Below are positions 18,659 through 31,215 of a DNA stretch of 64,000 nt, one piece after another. Within the stretch, counting starts at the first letter, position 1. Every line of letters starts with the position of its first letter. This DNA comes from Platycnemis pennipes (Eukaryota; Arthropoda; Insecta; Odonata; Platycnemididae): NCBI GenBank assembly GCA_933228895.1, contig OW121851.1, forward strand, positions 128,201,624-128,265,623, read 5' to 3'. The notes below the pieces were generated by a model. The model did not search any database. It saw only the letters and a program-made list of their open reading frames with translations, and had not been told where the DNA came from. Position numbers and translations under genes: made by a program.

Positions 18659-21600
18659 GATTTTATTAGGAAGGAATAACTTTTTGAATAACCCCTTTCT
18701 CTCTGAATTTTTTTTGCTATTTATCTTTGTATAAAATAAGGTAAACAATACTGAGAAGAGGCAAATATTTAATTTTAGTGGAATAACAGTGGTAGATATG
18801 AATTTATTAGGAAGAAATAACTTTTGAGAAAACGCCTCTGTCTCGGAATTTTAACATTTGCTATTACTATTGTATAAAATGATAAGTACTGAAAACAAGC
18901 GAAAATGATATTTTTTGTGGAAATATAGTTTGTAAATAATTTTATTAGGAAGAATTAACTTTCAAATAATACCCCTCATTTTCTGAATTTTTTTTGCTAT
19001 CAGTCTTTGCATAACATCAGGTAAACAATACTGATAAGAGGCAAAAAAATTTGTTTTAGTGGAATAACAGTGGGAGAAATACATTTATTAGGTAGAAATA
19101 ACTTTTGAGAAAAAAAAATCTTTATCTTTAGTATTTCTTTTTCTATTCAGTTTTGCATCAAATGATGTGAGAATAGATGAAAACAGGCGAAAAATTAAAT
19201 TTTAGTGAAATAACATAAGAAGCAAAAAGAAATTACTTAGAACGAAATAACTTTTGAGAAAACTCCTCACGATCAGAATTTTTTTATATCAAGTTTTGCT
19301 TAAAATGAGGTGAAATGTACTGAGAGAACAGAAAAAATTTAATTTAATTGAAATAACAGTGGTGGAAATGATGTTTTTAGGAAGAATTAACGTTTGAAAA
19401 TAAGAATTTTTATCTAAGCAATTTGTTTTTCCAGATAGATTTGCATGAAATGTGGTGATAAGTATTTAAATCAAGCCAAAGAGTTAAATTTAGTGTAATA
19501 ACAGTGGTTGAAATGATTTTATTAGGATGATAATACTTTTAAAAAACTCCTCAATCTGTAATTTATATATATAAGGCTTTGCTTAAAAAGAGGTAAAAAA
19601 TATATAAAGGAGGGGAGAATTTAATTCAGTGGAATAACATTGGTAGAAATAAATTTATTAGGAAGAAATAACTTTTGAGAATAAGAAACTTTATTTGAAC
19701 AATTTGTTTTTCTATTAAGTTACCCATAATATGAATAAAAATAACAATGGTAAAAATGATTATTTTGGAATAAATAACATTTGAGAAAGCACCTCTCGCT
19801 TTTGGAAACTTTTTTTGCTATTGGGCTTTGCATTAAATGAGGTAAACAGTACTGAAAAATACGCTAAATAATTTGTTTTTGTGAAATACCAGAGGTAAAA
19901 ATGAATTAATTAGGAAAAAATTATTTTGAGAAAAAAAAATTTATCTTAAATATTTATTTTTCTATTTACTTTTGCATCAAATGATGTGAAAATAGCTAAA
20001 AACAGGTGAAAAATTAAATTTTAGTGAAATAACATTAGAAGCAATAAGACTACTTAGGTGGAAATAACTTTCGAGAAAACGCCTCACGATCTGAATTTTT
20101 TGTTTTCATATTAAGTTTTGCTTTAAATGATGTGAAAAGTAATGACAGAACTGAAAAATTTTAATTTTATTGAAACAACAGTGTTGGAAATGATTTTTTA
20201 GGGAGAAAAAACGTTTGAAAAAAAGATATTTTATCAGAGCAATTTGTTTTTCTAGTAAGTTTTGCATGAAATGAGGTGATAAGTACTTAAAACAAGCCAA
20301 AGAGTTAATTTTAGTGGAAGAACAGTGTTGGAGATGATTTTATTAAGAAGATATAATTTTTAAAAAAGTCCTTAATCTGTATATTTTTTGTATTAGGCTT
20401 TGCATAAAAAGAGATAAAAGTACTGAACAGAAACGGAAAATTTAATTTTAGTGGGATACCAGAGGTAGAAATGAAGTTATTAAGGAAAAGTTCCTTTTTA
20501 GAAAACGCCTCTCTACATGAATTTTTTTACTTTCTTATTAGTTTTTCTTAAATTGAGTCGAAAAGTACTGAGAAGAGCTGTAAAAGTTTAATTTTATTGA
20601 AATAACAGTGGCGGAATTGATTTTTTTAAGAAGAAATAACGTTTAAAAAAAATATTTTTATCTAAGCGTTTTGTTTCTCTATTAAGTTTCGCATGAAATG
20701 ATTATTGATAAGTAATGAAAACATATAATTGATAAGTAATGAAAACAATCGAAAGAGTTATTTCATTAGAAAAACAGTGGTGAAAATTATTTTATTAGGA
20801 AGATATAATTTAAAAAGAAACTGTGGTAGAAATGATTTTTATAGGAAGATTTAACGTTTGAAAAAAAGAATCTTAAACAACAATTTATTTTTTAAAAATT
20901 TTATATTAAATGACGTGATATGTACTGAAAAAAAAGCGAAAATGTTAATTTTAGTGGAATAACAGTGGTGGAAATGATTTTATTAAGAAGAATTAACTTT
21001 TTAAAAAACCCGTCTCTCTCGGAATTTTTTTGCTATTACTCGCTGCATAAAGGCAGGTAAACAATACAGAGAAGAGGCAAAAAATTTAATTTTAGTGAAA
21101 TAACAGTGGTAAAAAAAAATTTTTTAGTAAGATATATCTTTTGAGAAAAAAAATCATTGTCATAAATATTTTTTTCTATTGAGTTTTGCATTAAGTCACG
21201 TGTAAATAGCAGAAAACTTGGGATTATTCTTTGGGAAATTCTCTATTTGGGAAAGAATAAGATTATTCTTGCTATACATCGTTGCATAGAATCAAGTAAA
21301 CAGTACTGAGAAGAGGCAAAAAATTTAATTTTAGTGGAATAACAGCGGTAGAAATAAATTTTTTAGGAAGATATAACTTTGGGGAAAAAAATTTTTTTAT
21401 CATAAATATTTATTTTTTCGATTTAGTTTTGCATCGAGTGAGGTAAAAATAGAAAAAAACATGCCTAAAATGTAATTTTAGTGAAATAACGTAAGGAGAA
21501 ATAAGATTGCTTAGAAGGAATTAACATTTGAGAAACGCCTCTCGTTCTAACTTTTTGTTTTGCTATTAAATTTCGCAAAATATGTGACGAAAAGTACAAA

Positions 21601-21978
21601 CAAGAGGTGAATAAAATATATTAGCATAACATGAGGTGAAAAGTACTAGCAAAGGGCAAAAAATTTAATTTAAGTGGAATTGCAGATGTAGAAAAAAAAT
21701 TATAAGGTAGAAATTATTATAAGAAAAAAAATCCTTTTCTGAACAATTTATTTTTCAATTAAGTTTTGCATCAAATGAGTTAAAGAAAAAGTAGAGAACA
21801 TGCAAAAAATATAAATTTTAGTGAAATAACATAAGTAGAAATAAGATAACTTAGAAGAAAATAACTTTTGAAAAAACGCCCCTCGATCTACAGTTTTGTT
21901 TTGATATTAATTTTGCTTAAAATAAGGTTAAAAGTACTGAGAAGTGCTAAAAAAATTAAATTTTATTTAAATAACAGT
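18483..21978. repeat. HOR unit H1, 3496 bp
   Basis: First full unit, set at the phrase GGTGGAAATGATTTTTTGG. I count about 24 monomer landmarks within it, mostly 135-150 bp apart, with truncated ones near 19766 (about 108 bp) and 20843 (48 bp). Diagnostic oddities are a doubled AATTGATAAGTAATGAAAAC near 20710-20750 and a TTGGGATTATTCTTTGGG segment at 21220. A 64-codon minus-strand open frame at 20106-20300 recurs in most units and is a by-product of repetition. Confidence 0.93.
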
Positions 21979-24900
21979 GGTGGAAATGATTTTTTGGAAG
22001 AAATAACATCTTAAAAAAAGAATCTACATCTGAGCAATTAGTTTTCTATTTAGTTTTGCATGAAATGAGGTGATAACTGCTGAAAACAAGCGAAAGAGTT
22101 TTTTTAGTGGAAAAACAGTGGTGGAAATGATTTTATATGAAAACGGTGGAAATGATTTTATTAGTAAGGAATAACTTTTTGAATAACCCCTTTCTCTCTG
22201 AATTTTTTTTTGCTATTTATCTTTGTATAAAATAAGGTAAACAATACTGAGAAGAGGCAAATGTTTAATTTTAGTGGAATAACAGTGGTAGATATAAATT
22301 TATTAGGAAGAAATAACTTTTGAGAAAACGCCTCTGTCTCGGAATTTTAACATTTGCTATTACTATTGCATAAAATGATAAGTACTGAAAACAAGCGAAA
22401 ATGATATTTTTTGTGGAAATATAGTTTGTAAATAATTTTATTAGGAAGAATTAACTTTCAAATAATACCCCTCATTTTCTGAATTTTTTTTGCTATTAGT
22501 CTTTGCATAACATCAGGTAAACAATACTGATAAGAGGCAAAAAAATTTGTTTTAGTGGAATAACAGTGGGAGAAATACATTTATTAGGTAGAAATAACTT
22601 TTGAGAAAAAAAAATCTTTATCTTTAGTATTTCTTTTTCTATTCAGTTTTGCATCAAATGATGTGAAAATAGCTGAAAACAGGCGAAAAATTAAATTTTA
22701 GTGAAATAACATAAGAAGCAAAAAGAAATTACTTAGAACGAAATAACTTTTGAGAAAACTCCTCACGATCAGAATTTTTTTATATCAAGTTTTGCTTAAA
22801 ATGAGGTGAAAAGTACTGAGAGAACAGAAAAAATTTAATTTAATTGAAATAACAGTGGTGGAAATGATGTTTTTAGGAAGAATTAACGTTTGAAAATAAG
22901 AATTTTTATCTAAGCAATTTGTTTTTCCAGATAGTTTTGCATGAAATGTGGTGATAAGTATTTAAATCAAGCCAAAGAGTTAAATTTAGTGTAATAACAG
23001 TGGTTGAAATGATTTTATTAGGATGATAATACTTTTAAAAAACTCCTCAATCTGTAATTTATATATATAAGGCTTTGCTTAAAAAGAGGTAAAAAATATA
23101 TAAAGGAGGGGAGAATTTAATTCAGTGGAATAACATTGGAAGAAATAAATTTATTAGGAAGAAATAACTTTTGAGAATAAGAAACTTTATTTGAACAATT
23201 TGTTTTTCTATTAAGTTATCCATAATATGAATAAAAATAACAATGGTAAAAATGATTATTTTGGAATAAATAACATTTGAGAAAGCACCTCTCGCTTTTG
23301 GAAACTTTTTTTGCTATTGGGCTTTGCATTAAATGAGGTAAACAGTACTGAAAAAAACGCTAAATAATTTGTTTTTGTGAAATACCAGAGGTAAAAATGA
23401 ATTAATTAGGAAAAAATTATTTTGAGAAAAAAAATTTTATCTTTAATATTTATTTTTCTATTTACTTTTGCATCAAATGATGTGAAAATAGCTAAAAACA
23501 GGTGAAAAATTAAATTTTAGTGAAATAACATTAGATGCAATAAGACTACTTAGGTGGAAATAACTTTCGAGAAAACGCCTCACGATCTGAATTTTTTGTT
23601 TTCATATTAAGTTTTGCTTTAAATGATGTGAAAAGTAATGACAGAACTGAAAAATTTTAATTTTATTGAAACAACAGTGTTGGAAATGATTTTTTAGGGA
23701 GAAAAAACGTTTGAAAAAAAGATATTTTATCAGAGCAATTTGTTTTTCTAGTAAGTTTTGCATGAAATGAGGTGATAAGTACAAAAAACAAGCCAAAGAG
23801 TTAATTTTAGTGGAAGAACAGTGTTGGAGATGATTTTATTAAGAAGATATAATTTTTAAAAAAGTCCTTAATCTGTATATTTTTTGTATTAGGCTTTGCA
23901 TAAAAAGAGATAAAAGTACTGAACAGAAACGGAAAATTTAATTTTAGTGGGATACCAGAGGTAGAAATGAAGTTATTAAGGAAAAGTTCCTTTTTAGAAA
24001 ACGCCTCTCTACATGAATTTTTTTACTTTCTTATTAGTTTTTCTTAAATTGAGTCGAAAAGTACTGAGAAGAGCTGTAAAAGTTTAATTTTATTGAAATA
24101 ACAGTGGCGGAATTGATTTTTTTAAGAAGAAATAACGTTTAAAAAAAATATTTTTATCTAAGCGTTTTGTTTCTCTATTAAGTTTCGCATGAAATGATTA
24201 TTGATAAGTAATGAAAACATATAATTGATAAGTAATGAAAACAATCGAAAGAGTTATTTCATTAGAAAAACAGTGGTGAAAATTATTTTATTAGGAAGAT
24301 ATAATTTAAAAAGAAACTGTGGTAGAAATGATTTTTATAGGAAGATTTAACGTTTGAAAAAAAGAATCTTAAACAACAATTTATTTTTTAAAAATTTTAT
24401 ATTAAATGACGTGATATGTACTGAAAAAAAAGCGAAAATGTTAATTTTAGTGGAATAACAGTGGTGGAAATGATTTTATTAAGAAGAATTAACTTTTTAA
24501 AAAACCCGTCTCTCTCGGAATTTTTTTGCTATTACTCGCTGCATAAAGGCAGGTAAACAATACAGAGAAGAGGCAAAAAATTTAATTTTAGTGAAATAAC
24601 AGTGGTAAAAAAAAATTTTTTAGTAAGATATATCTTTTGAGAAAAATAATCATTGTCATAAATATTTTTTTCTATTGAGTTTTGCATTAAGTCACGTGAA
24701 AATAGCAGAAAACTTGGGATTATTCTTTGGGAAATTCTCTATTTGGATAAGAATAAGATTATTCTTGCTATACATCGTTGCATAGAATCAAGGAAACAGT
24801 ACTGAGAAGAGGCAAAAAATTTAATTTTAGTGGAATAACAGCGGTAGAAATAAATTTTTTAGGAAGATATAACTTTGGGGAAAAAAATTTTTTTATCATA

Positions 24901-25474
24901 AATATTTATTTTTTCGATTTAGTTTTGCATCGAGTGAGGTAAAAATAGAAGAAAACATGCCTAAAATGTAATTTTAGTGAAATAACGTAAGGAGAAATAA
25001 GATTGCTTATAAGGAATTAACATTTGAGAAACGCCTCTCGTTCTAACTTTTTGTTTTGCTATTAAATTTCGCAAAATATGTGACGAAAAGTACAAACAAG
25101 AGGTGAATAAAATATATTAGCATAACATGAGGTGAAAAGTACTAGCAAAGGGCAAAAAATTTAATTTAAGTGGAATTGCAGATGTAGAAAAAAAATTATA
25201 AGGTAGAAATTATTATAAGAAAAAAAATCCTTTTCTGAACAATTTATTTTTCAATTAAGTTTTGCATCAAATGAGTTAAAGAAAAAGTAGAGAACATGCA
25301 AAAAATATAAATTTTAGTGAAATAACATAAGTAGAAATAAGATAACTTAGAAGAAAATAACTTTTGAAAAAACGCCCCTCGATCTACAGTTTTGTTTTGA
25401 TATTAATTTTGCTTAAAATAAGGTTAAAAGTACTGAGAAGTGCTAAAAAAATTAAATTTTATTTAAATAACAGT
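21979..25474. repeat. HOR unit H2, 3496 bp
   Basis: Collinear with H1 at a constant offset of 3496 bp, with only scattered substitutions and one- or two-base differences in A or T runs. No gene. Confidence 0.93.
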
Positions 25475-27719
25475 GGTGGAAATGATTTTTTGGAAGAAAT
25501 AACATCTTAAAAAAAGAATCTACATCTGAGCAATTAGTTTTCTATTTAGTTTTGCATGAAATGAGGTGATAACTGCTGAAAACAAGCGAAAGAGTTTTTT
25601 TAGTGGAAAAACAGTGGTGGAAATGATTTTATATGAAAACGGTGGAAATGATTTTATTAGGAAGGAATAACGTTTTGAATAACCCCTTTCTCTCTGAATT
25701 TTTTTTTGCTATTTATCTTTGTATAAAATAAGGTAAACAATACTGAGAAGAGGCAAATGTTTAATTTTAGTGGAATAACAGTGGTAGATATAAATTTATT
25801 AGGAAGAAATAACTTTTGAGAAAACGCCTCTGTCTCGGAATTTTAACATTTGCTATTACTATTGCATAAAATGATAAGTACTGAAAACAAGCGAAAATGA
25901 TATTTTTTGTGGAAATATAGTTTGTAAATAATTTTATTAGGAAGAATTAACTTTCAAATAATACCCCTCATTTTCTGAATATTTTTTGCTATTAGTCTTT
26001 GCATAACATCAGGTAAACAATACTGATAAGAGGCAAAAAAATTTGTTTTAGTGGAATAACAGTGGGAGAAATACATTTATTAGGTAGAAATAACTTTTGA
26101 GAAAAAAAAATCTTTATCTTTAGTATTTCTTTTTCTATTCAGTTTTGCATCAAATGATGTGAAAATAGCTGAAAACAGGCGAAAAATTAAATTTTAGTGA
26201 AATAACATAAGAAGTAAAAAGAAATTACTTAGAACGAAATAACTTTTGAGAAAACTCCTCACGATCAGAATTTTTTTTATATCAAGTTTTGCTTAAAATG
26301 AGGTGGAAGGTACTGAGAAGAGCTGTAAAAGTTTAATTTTATTGAAATAACAGTGGCGGAATTGATTTTTTTAAGAAGAAATAACGTTTAAAAAAAATAT
26401 TTTTATCTAAGCGTTTTGTTTCTCTATTAAGTTTCGCATGAAATGATTATTGATAAGTAATGAAAACATATAATTGATAAGTAATGAAAACAATCGAAAG
26501 AGTTATTTCATTAGAAAAACAGTGGTGAAAATGATTCTATTAGGAAGATATTATTTAAAAAGAAACTGTGGTAGAAATGATTTTTATAGGAAGATTTAAC
26601 GTTTGAAAAAAAGAATCTTAAACAACAATTTATTTTTTTAAAATTTTATATTAAATGACGTGATATGTACTGAAAAAAAGCGAAAATGTTAATTTTGGTG
26701 GAATAACAGTGGTGGAAATGATTTTATTAAGAAAAATTAACTTTTTAAAACACCCGTCTCTCTCGGAATTTATTGCTATTACTCGCTGCATAAAGGCAGG
26801 TAAACAATACAGAGAAGAGGCAAAAAATTTAATTTTAGTGAAATAACAGTGGTAAAAAAAAATTTTTTAGTAAGATATATCTTTTGAGAAAAAAAATCAT
26901 TGTCATAAATATTTTTTTCTATTGAGTTTTGCATTAAGTCACGTGTAAATAGCAGAAAACTTGGGATTATTCTTTGGGAAATTCTCTATTTGGGAAAGAA
27001 TAAGATTATTCTTGCTATACATCGTTGCATAGAATCAAGTAAACAGTACTGAGAAGAGGCAAAATTTAATATTAGTGGAATAACAGCGGTAGAAATAATT
27101 TTTTTAGGAAGATATAACTTTGGGGAAAAAAATTTTTTTATCATAAATATTTATTTTTTCGATTTAGTTTTGCATCGAGTGAGGTAAAAATAGAAGAAAA
27201 CATGCCTAAAATGTAATTTTAGTGAAATAACGTAAGGAGAAATAAGATTGCTTAGAAGGAATTAACATTTGAGAAACGCCTCTCGTTCTAACTTTTTGTT
27301 TTGCTATTAAATTACGCAAAATATGTGACGAAAAGTACAAACAAGAGGTGAATAAAATATATTAGCATAACATGAGGTGAAAAGTACTAGCAAAGGGCAA
27401 AAAATTTAATTTAAGTGGAATTGCAGATGTAGAAAAAAAATTATAAGGTAGAAATTATTATAAGAAAAAAAATCCTTTTCTGAACAATTTATTTTTCTAT
27501 TAAGTTTTGCATCAAATGAGTTAAAGAAAAAGTAGAGAACATGCAAAAAATATAAATTTTAGTGAAATAACATAAGTAGAAATAAGATAACTTAGAAGAA
27601 AATAACTTTTGAAAAAACGCCCCTCGATCTACAGTTTTGTTTTGATATTAATTTTGCTTAAAATAAGGTTAAAAGTACTGAGAAGTGCTAAAAAAATTAA
27701 ATTTTATTTAAATAACAGT
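25475..27719. repeat. HOR unit H3, 2245 bp, internally deleted
   Basis: Follows H2 until about 26303, then jumps to the sequence that lies about 1250 bp further on in other units. The junction reads AAAATGAGGTGGAAGGTACT then GAGAAGAGCTGTAAAAG. About nine monomers are missing, including the one that carries the recurrent 64-codon open frame. Confidence 0.93.
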
Positions 27720-30700
27720 GGTGGAAATGATTTTTTGGAAGAAATAACATCTTAAAAAAAGAATCTACATCTGAGCAATTAGTTTTCTATTTAGTTTTGC
27801 ATGAAATGAGGTGATAACTGCTGAAAACAAGCGAAAGAGTTTTTTTAGTGGAAAAACAGTGGTGGAAATGATTTTATATGAAAACGGTGGAAATGATTTT
27901 ATTAGGAAGGAATAACTTTTTGAATAACCCCTTTCTCTCTGAATTTTTTTTTGCTATTTATCTTTGTATAAAATAAGGTAAACAATACTGAGAAGAGGCA
28001 AATGTTTAATTTTAGTGGAATAACAGTGGTAGATATAAATTTATTAGGAAGAAATAACTTTTGAGAAAACGCCTCTGTCTCGGAATTTTAACATTTGCTA
28101 TTACTATTGCATAAAATGATAAGTACTGAAAACAAGCGAAAATGATATTTTTTGTGGAAATATAGTTTGTAAATAATTTTATTAGGAAGAATTAACTTTC
28201 AAATAATACCCCTCATTTTCTGAATTTTTTTTGCTATTAGTCTTTGCATAACATCAGGTAAACAATACTGATAAGAGGCAAAAAAATTTGTTTTAGTGGA
28301 ATAACAGTGGGAGAAATACATTTATTAGGTAGAAATAACTTTTGAGAAAAAAAAATCTTTATCTTTAGTATTTCTTTTTCTATTCAGTTTTGCATCAAAT
28401 GATGTGAAAATAGCTGAAAACAGGCGAAAAATTAAAATTTAGTGAAATAACATAAGAAGCAAAAAGAAATTACTTAGAACGAAATAACTTTTGAGAAAAC
28501 TCCTCACGATCAGAATTTTTTTTATATCAAGTTTTGCTTAAAATGAGGTGAAAAGTACTGAGAGAACAGAAAAAATTTAATTTAATTGAAATAACAGTGG
28601 TGGAAATGATGTTTTTAGGAAGAATTAACGTTTGAAAATAAGAATTTTTATCTAAGCAATTTGTTTTTCCAGATAGTTTTGCATGAAATGTGGTGATAAG
28701 TATTTAAATCAAGCCAAAGAGTTAAATTTAGTGTAATAACAGTGGTTGAAATGATTTTATTAGGATGATAATACTTTTAAAAAACTCCTCAATCTGTAAT
28801 TTATATATATAAGGCTTTGCTTAAAAAGAGGTAAAAAATATATAAAGGAGGGGAGAATTTAATTCAGTGGAATAACATTGGTAGAAATAAATTTATTAGG
28901 AAGAAATAACTTTTGAGAATAAGAAACTTTATTTGAACAATTTGTTTTTCTATTAAGTTATCCATAATATGAATAAAAATAACAATGGTAAAAATGATTA
29001 TTTTGGAATAAATAACATTTGAGAAAGCACCTCTCGCTTTTGGAAACTTTTTTTGCTATTGGGCTTTGCATTAAATGAGGTAAACAGTACTGAAAAAAAC
29101 GCTAAATAATTTGTTTTTGTGAAATACCAGAGGTAAAAATGAATTAATTAGGAAAAAATTATTTTGAGAAAAAAAATTTTATCTTTAATATTTATTTTTC
29201 TATTTACTTTTGCATCAAATGATGTGAAAATAGCTAAAAACAGGTGAAAAATTAAATTTTAGTGAAATAACATTAGAAGCAATAAGACTACTTAGGTGGA
29301 AATAACTTTCGAGAAAACGCCTCACGATCTGAATTTTTTGTTTTCATATTAAGTTTTGCTTTAAATGATGTGAAAAGTAATGACAGAACTGAAAAATTTT
29401 AATTTTATTGAAACAACAGTGTTGGAAATGATTTTTTAGGGAGAAAAAACATTTGAAAAAAAGATATTTTATCAGAGCAATTTGTTTTTCTAGTAAGTTT
29501 TGCATGAAATGAGGTGATAAGTACTTAAAACAAGCCAAAGAGTTAATTTTAGTGGAAGAACAGTGTTGGAGATGATTTTATTAAGAAGATATAATTTTTA
29601 AAAAAGTCCTTAATCTGTATATTTTTTGTATTAGGCTTTGCATAAAAAGAGATAAAAGTACTGAACAGAAACGGAAAATTTAATTTTAGTGGGATACCAG
29701 AGGTAGAAATGAAGTTATTAAGGAAAAGTTCCTTTTTAGAAAACGCCTCTCTACATGAATTTTTTTACATTCTTATTAGTTTTTCTTAAATTGAGTCGAA
29801 AAGTACTGAGAAGAGCTGTAAAAGTTTAATTTTATTGAAATAACTGTGGCGGAATTGATTTTTTTAAGAAGAAATAACGTTTAAAAAAAATATTTTTATC
29901 TAAGCGTTTTGTTTCTCTATTAAGTTTCGCATGAAATGATTATTGATAAGTAATGAAAACATATAATTGATAAGTAATGAAAACAATCGAAAGAGTTATT
30001 TCATTAGAAAAACAGTGGTGAAAATTATTTTATTAGGAAGATATAATTTAAAAAGAAACTGTGGTAGAAATGATTTTTATAGGAAGATTTAACGTTTGAA
30101 AAAAAGAATCTTAAACAACAATTTATTTTTTTTAAATTTTATATTAAATGACGTGATATGTACTGAAAAAAAAGCGAAAATGTTAATTTTAGTGGAATAA
30201 CAGTGGTGGAAATGATTTTATTAAGAAGAATTAACTTTTTAAAAAACCCGTCTCTCTCGGAATTTTTTTGCTATTACTCGCTGCATAAAGGCAGGTAAAC
30301 AATACAGAGAAGAGGCAAAAAATTTAATTTTAGTGAAATAACAGTGGTAAAAAAAAATTTTTTAGTAAGATATATCTTTTGAGAAAAAAAATCATTGTCA
30401 TAAATATTTTTTTCTATTGAGTTTTGCATTAAGTCACGTGTAAATAGCAGAAAACTTGGGATTATTCTTTGGGAAATTCTCTATTTGGGAAAGAATAAGA
30501 TTATTCTTGCTATACATCGTTGCATAGAATCAAGTAAACAGTACTGAGAAGAGGCAAAAAATTTAATTTTAGTGGAATAACAGCGGTAGAAAAAAATTTT
30601 TTAGGAAGATATAACTTTGGGGAAAAAAATTTTTTTATCATAAATATTTATTTTTTCGATTTAGTTTTGCATCGAGTGAGGTAAAAATAGAAGAAAACAT

Positions 30701-31215
30701 GCCTAAAATGTAATTTTAGTGAAATAACGTAAGGAGAAATAAGATTGCTTATAAGGAATTAACATTTGAGAAACGCCTCTCGTTCTAACTTTTTGTTTTG
30801 CTATTAAATTACGCAAAATATGTGACGAAAAGTACAAACAAGAGGTGAATAAAATATATTAGCATAACATGAGGTGAAAAGTACTAGCAAAGGGCAAAAA
30901 ATTTAATTTAAGTGGAATTGCAGATGTAGAAAAAAAATTATAAGGTAAAAATTATTATAAGAAAAAAATCCTTTTCTGAACAATTTATTTTTCTATTAAG
31001 TTTTGCATCAAATGAGTTAAAGAAAAAGTAGAGAACATGCAAAAAATATAAATTTTAGTGAAATAACATAAGTAGAAATAAGATAACTTAGAAGGAAATA
31101 ACTTTTGAAAAAACGCCTCTCGATCTACAGTTTTGTTTTGATATTAATTTTGCTTAAAATAAGGTTAAAAGTACTGAGAAGTGCTAAAAAAATTAAATTT
31201 TATTTAAATAACAGT
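27720..31215. repeat. HOR unit H4, 3496 bp
   Basis: Full-length and near-identical to H1 and H2. It shares CTATTAAATTACGCAAAATA with H3, H5 and H6, where H1 and H2 have AAATTTCGC, so H3-H6 share a variant. Confidence 0.92.

Noticed and set aside
20106..20300. A 64-codon minus-strand open frame recurring almost identically at 20106, 23602, 29344, 32840, 36335, 39814 and 43008
   Set aside because: It recurs because the HOR unit recurs, not because the peptide is kept. It lacks a recognisable domain, equivalent frames in other monomers are full of stops, and base differences between copies are not biased to silent positions as far as I can see.
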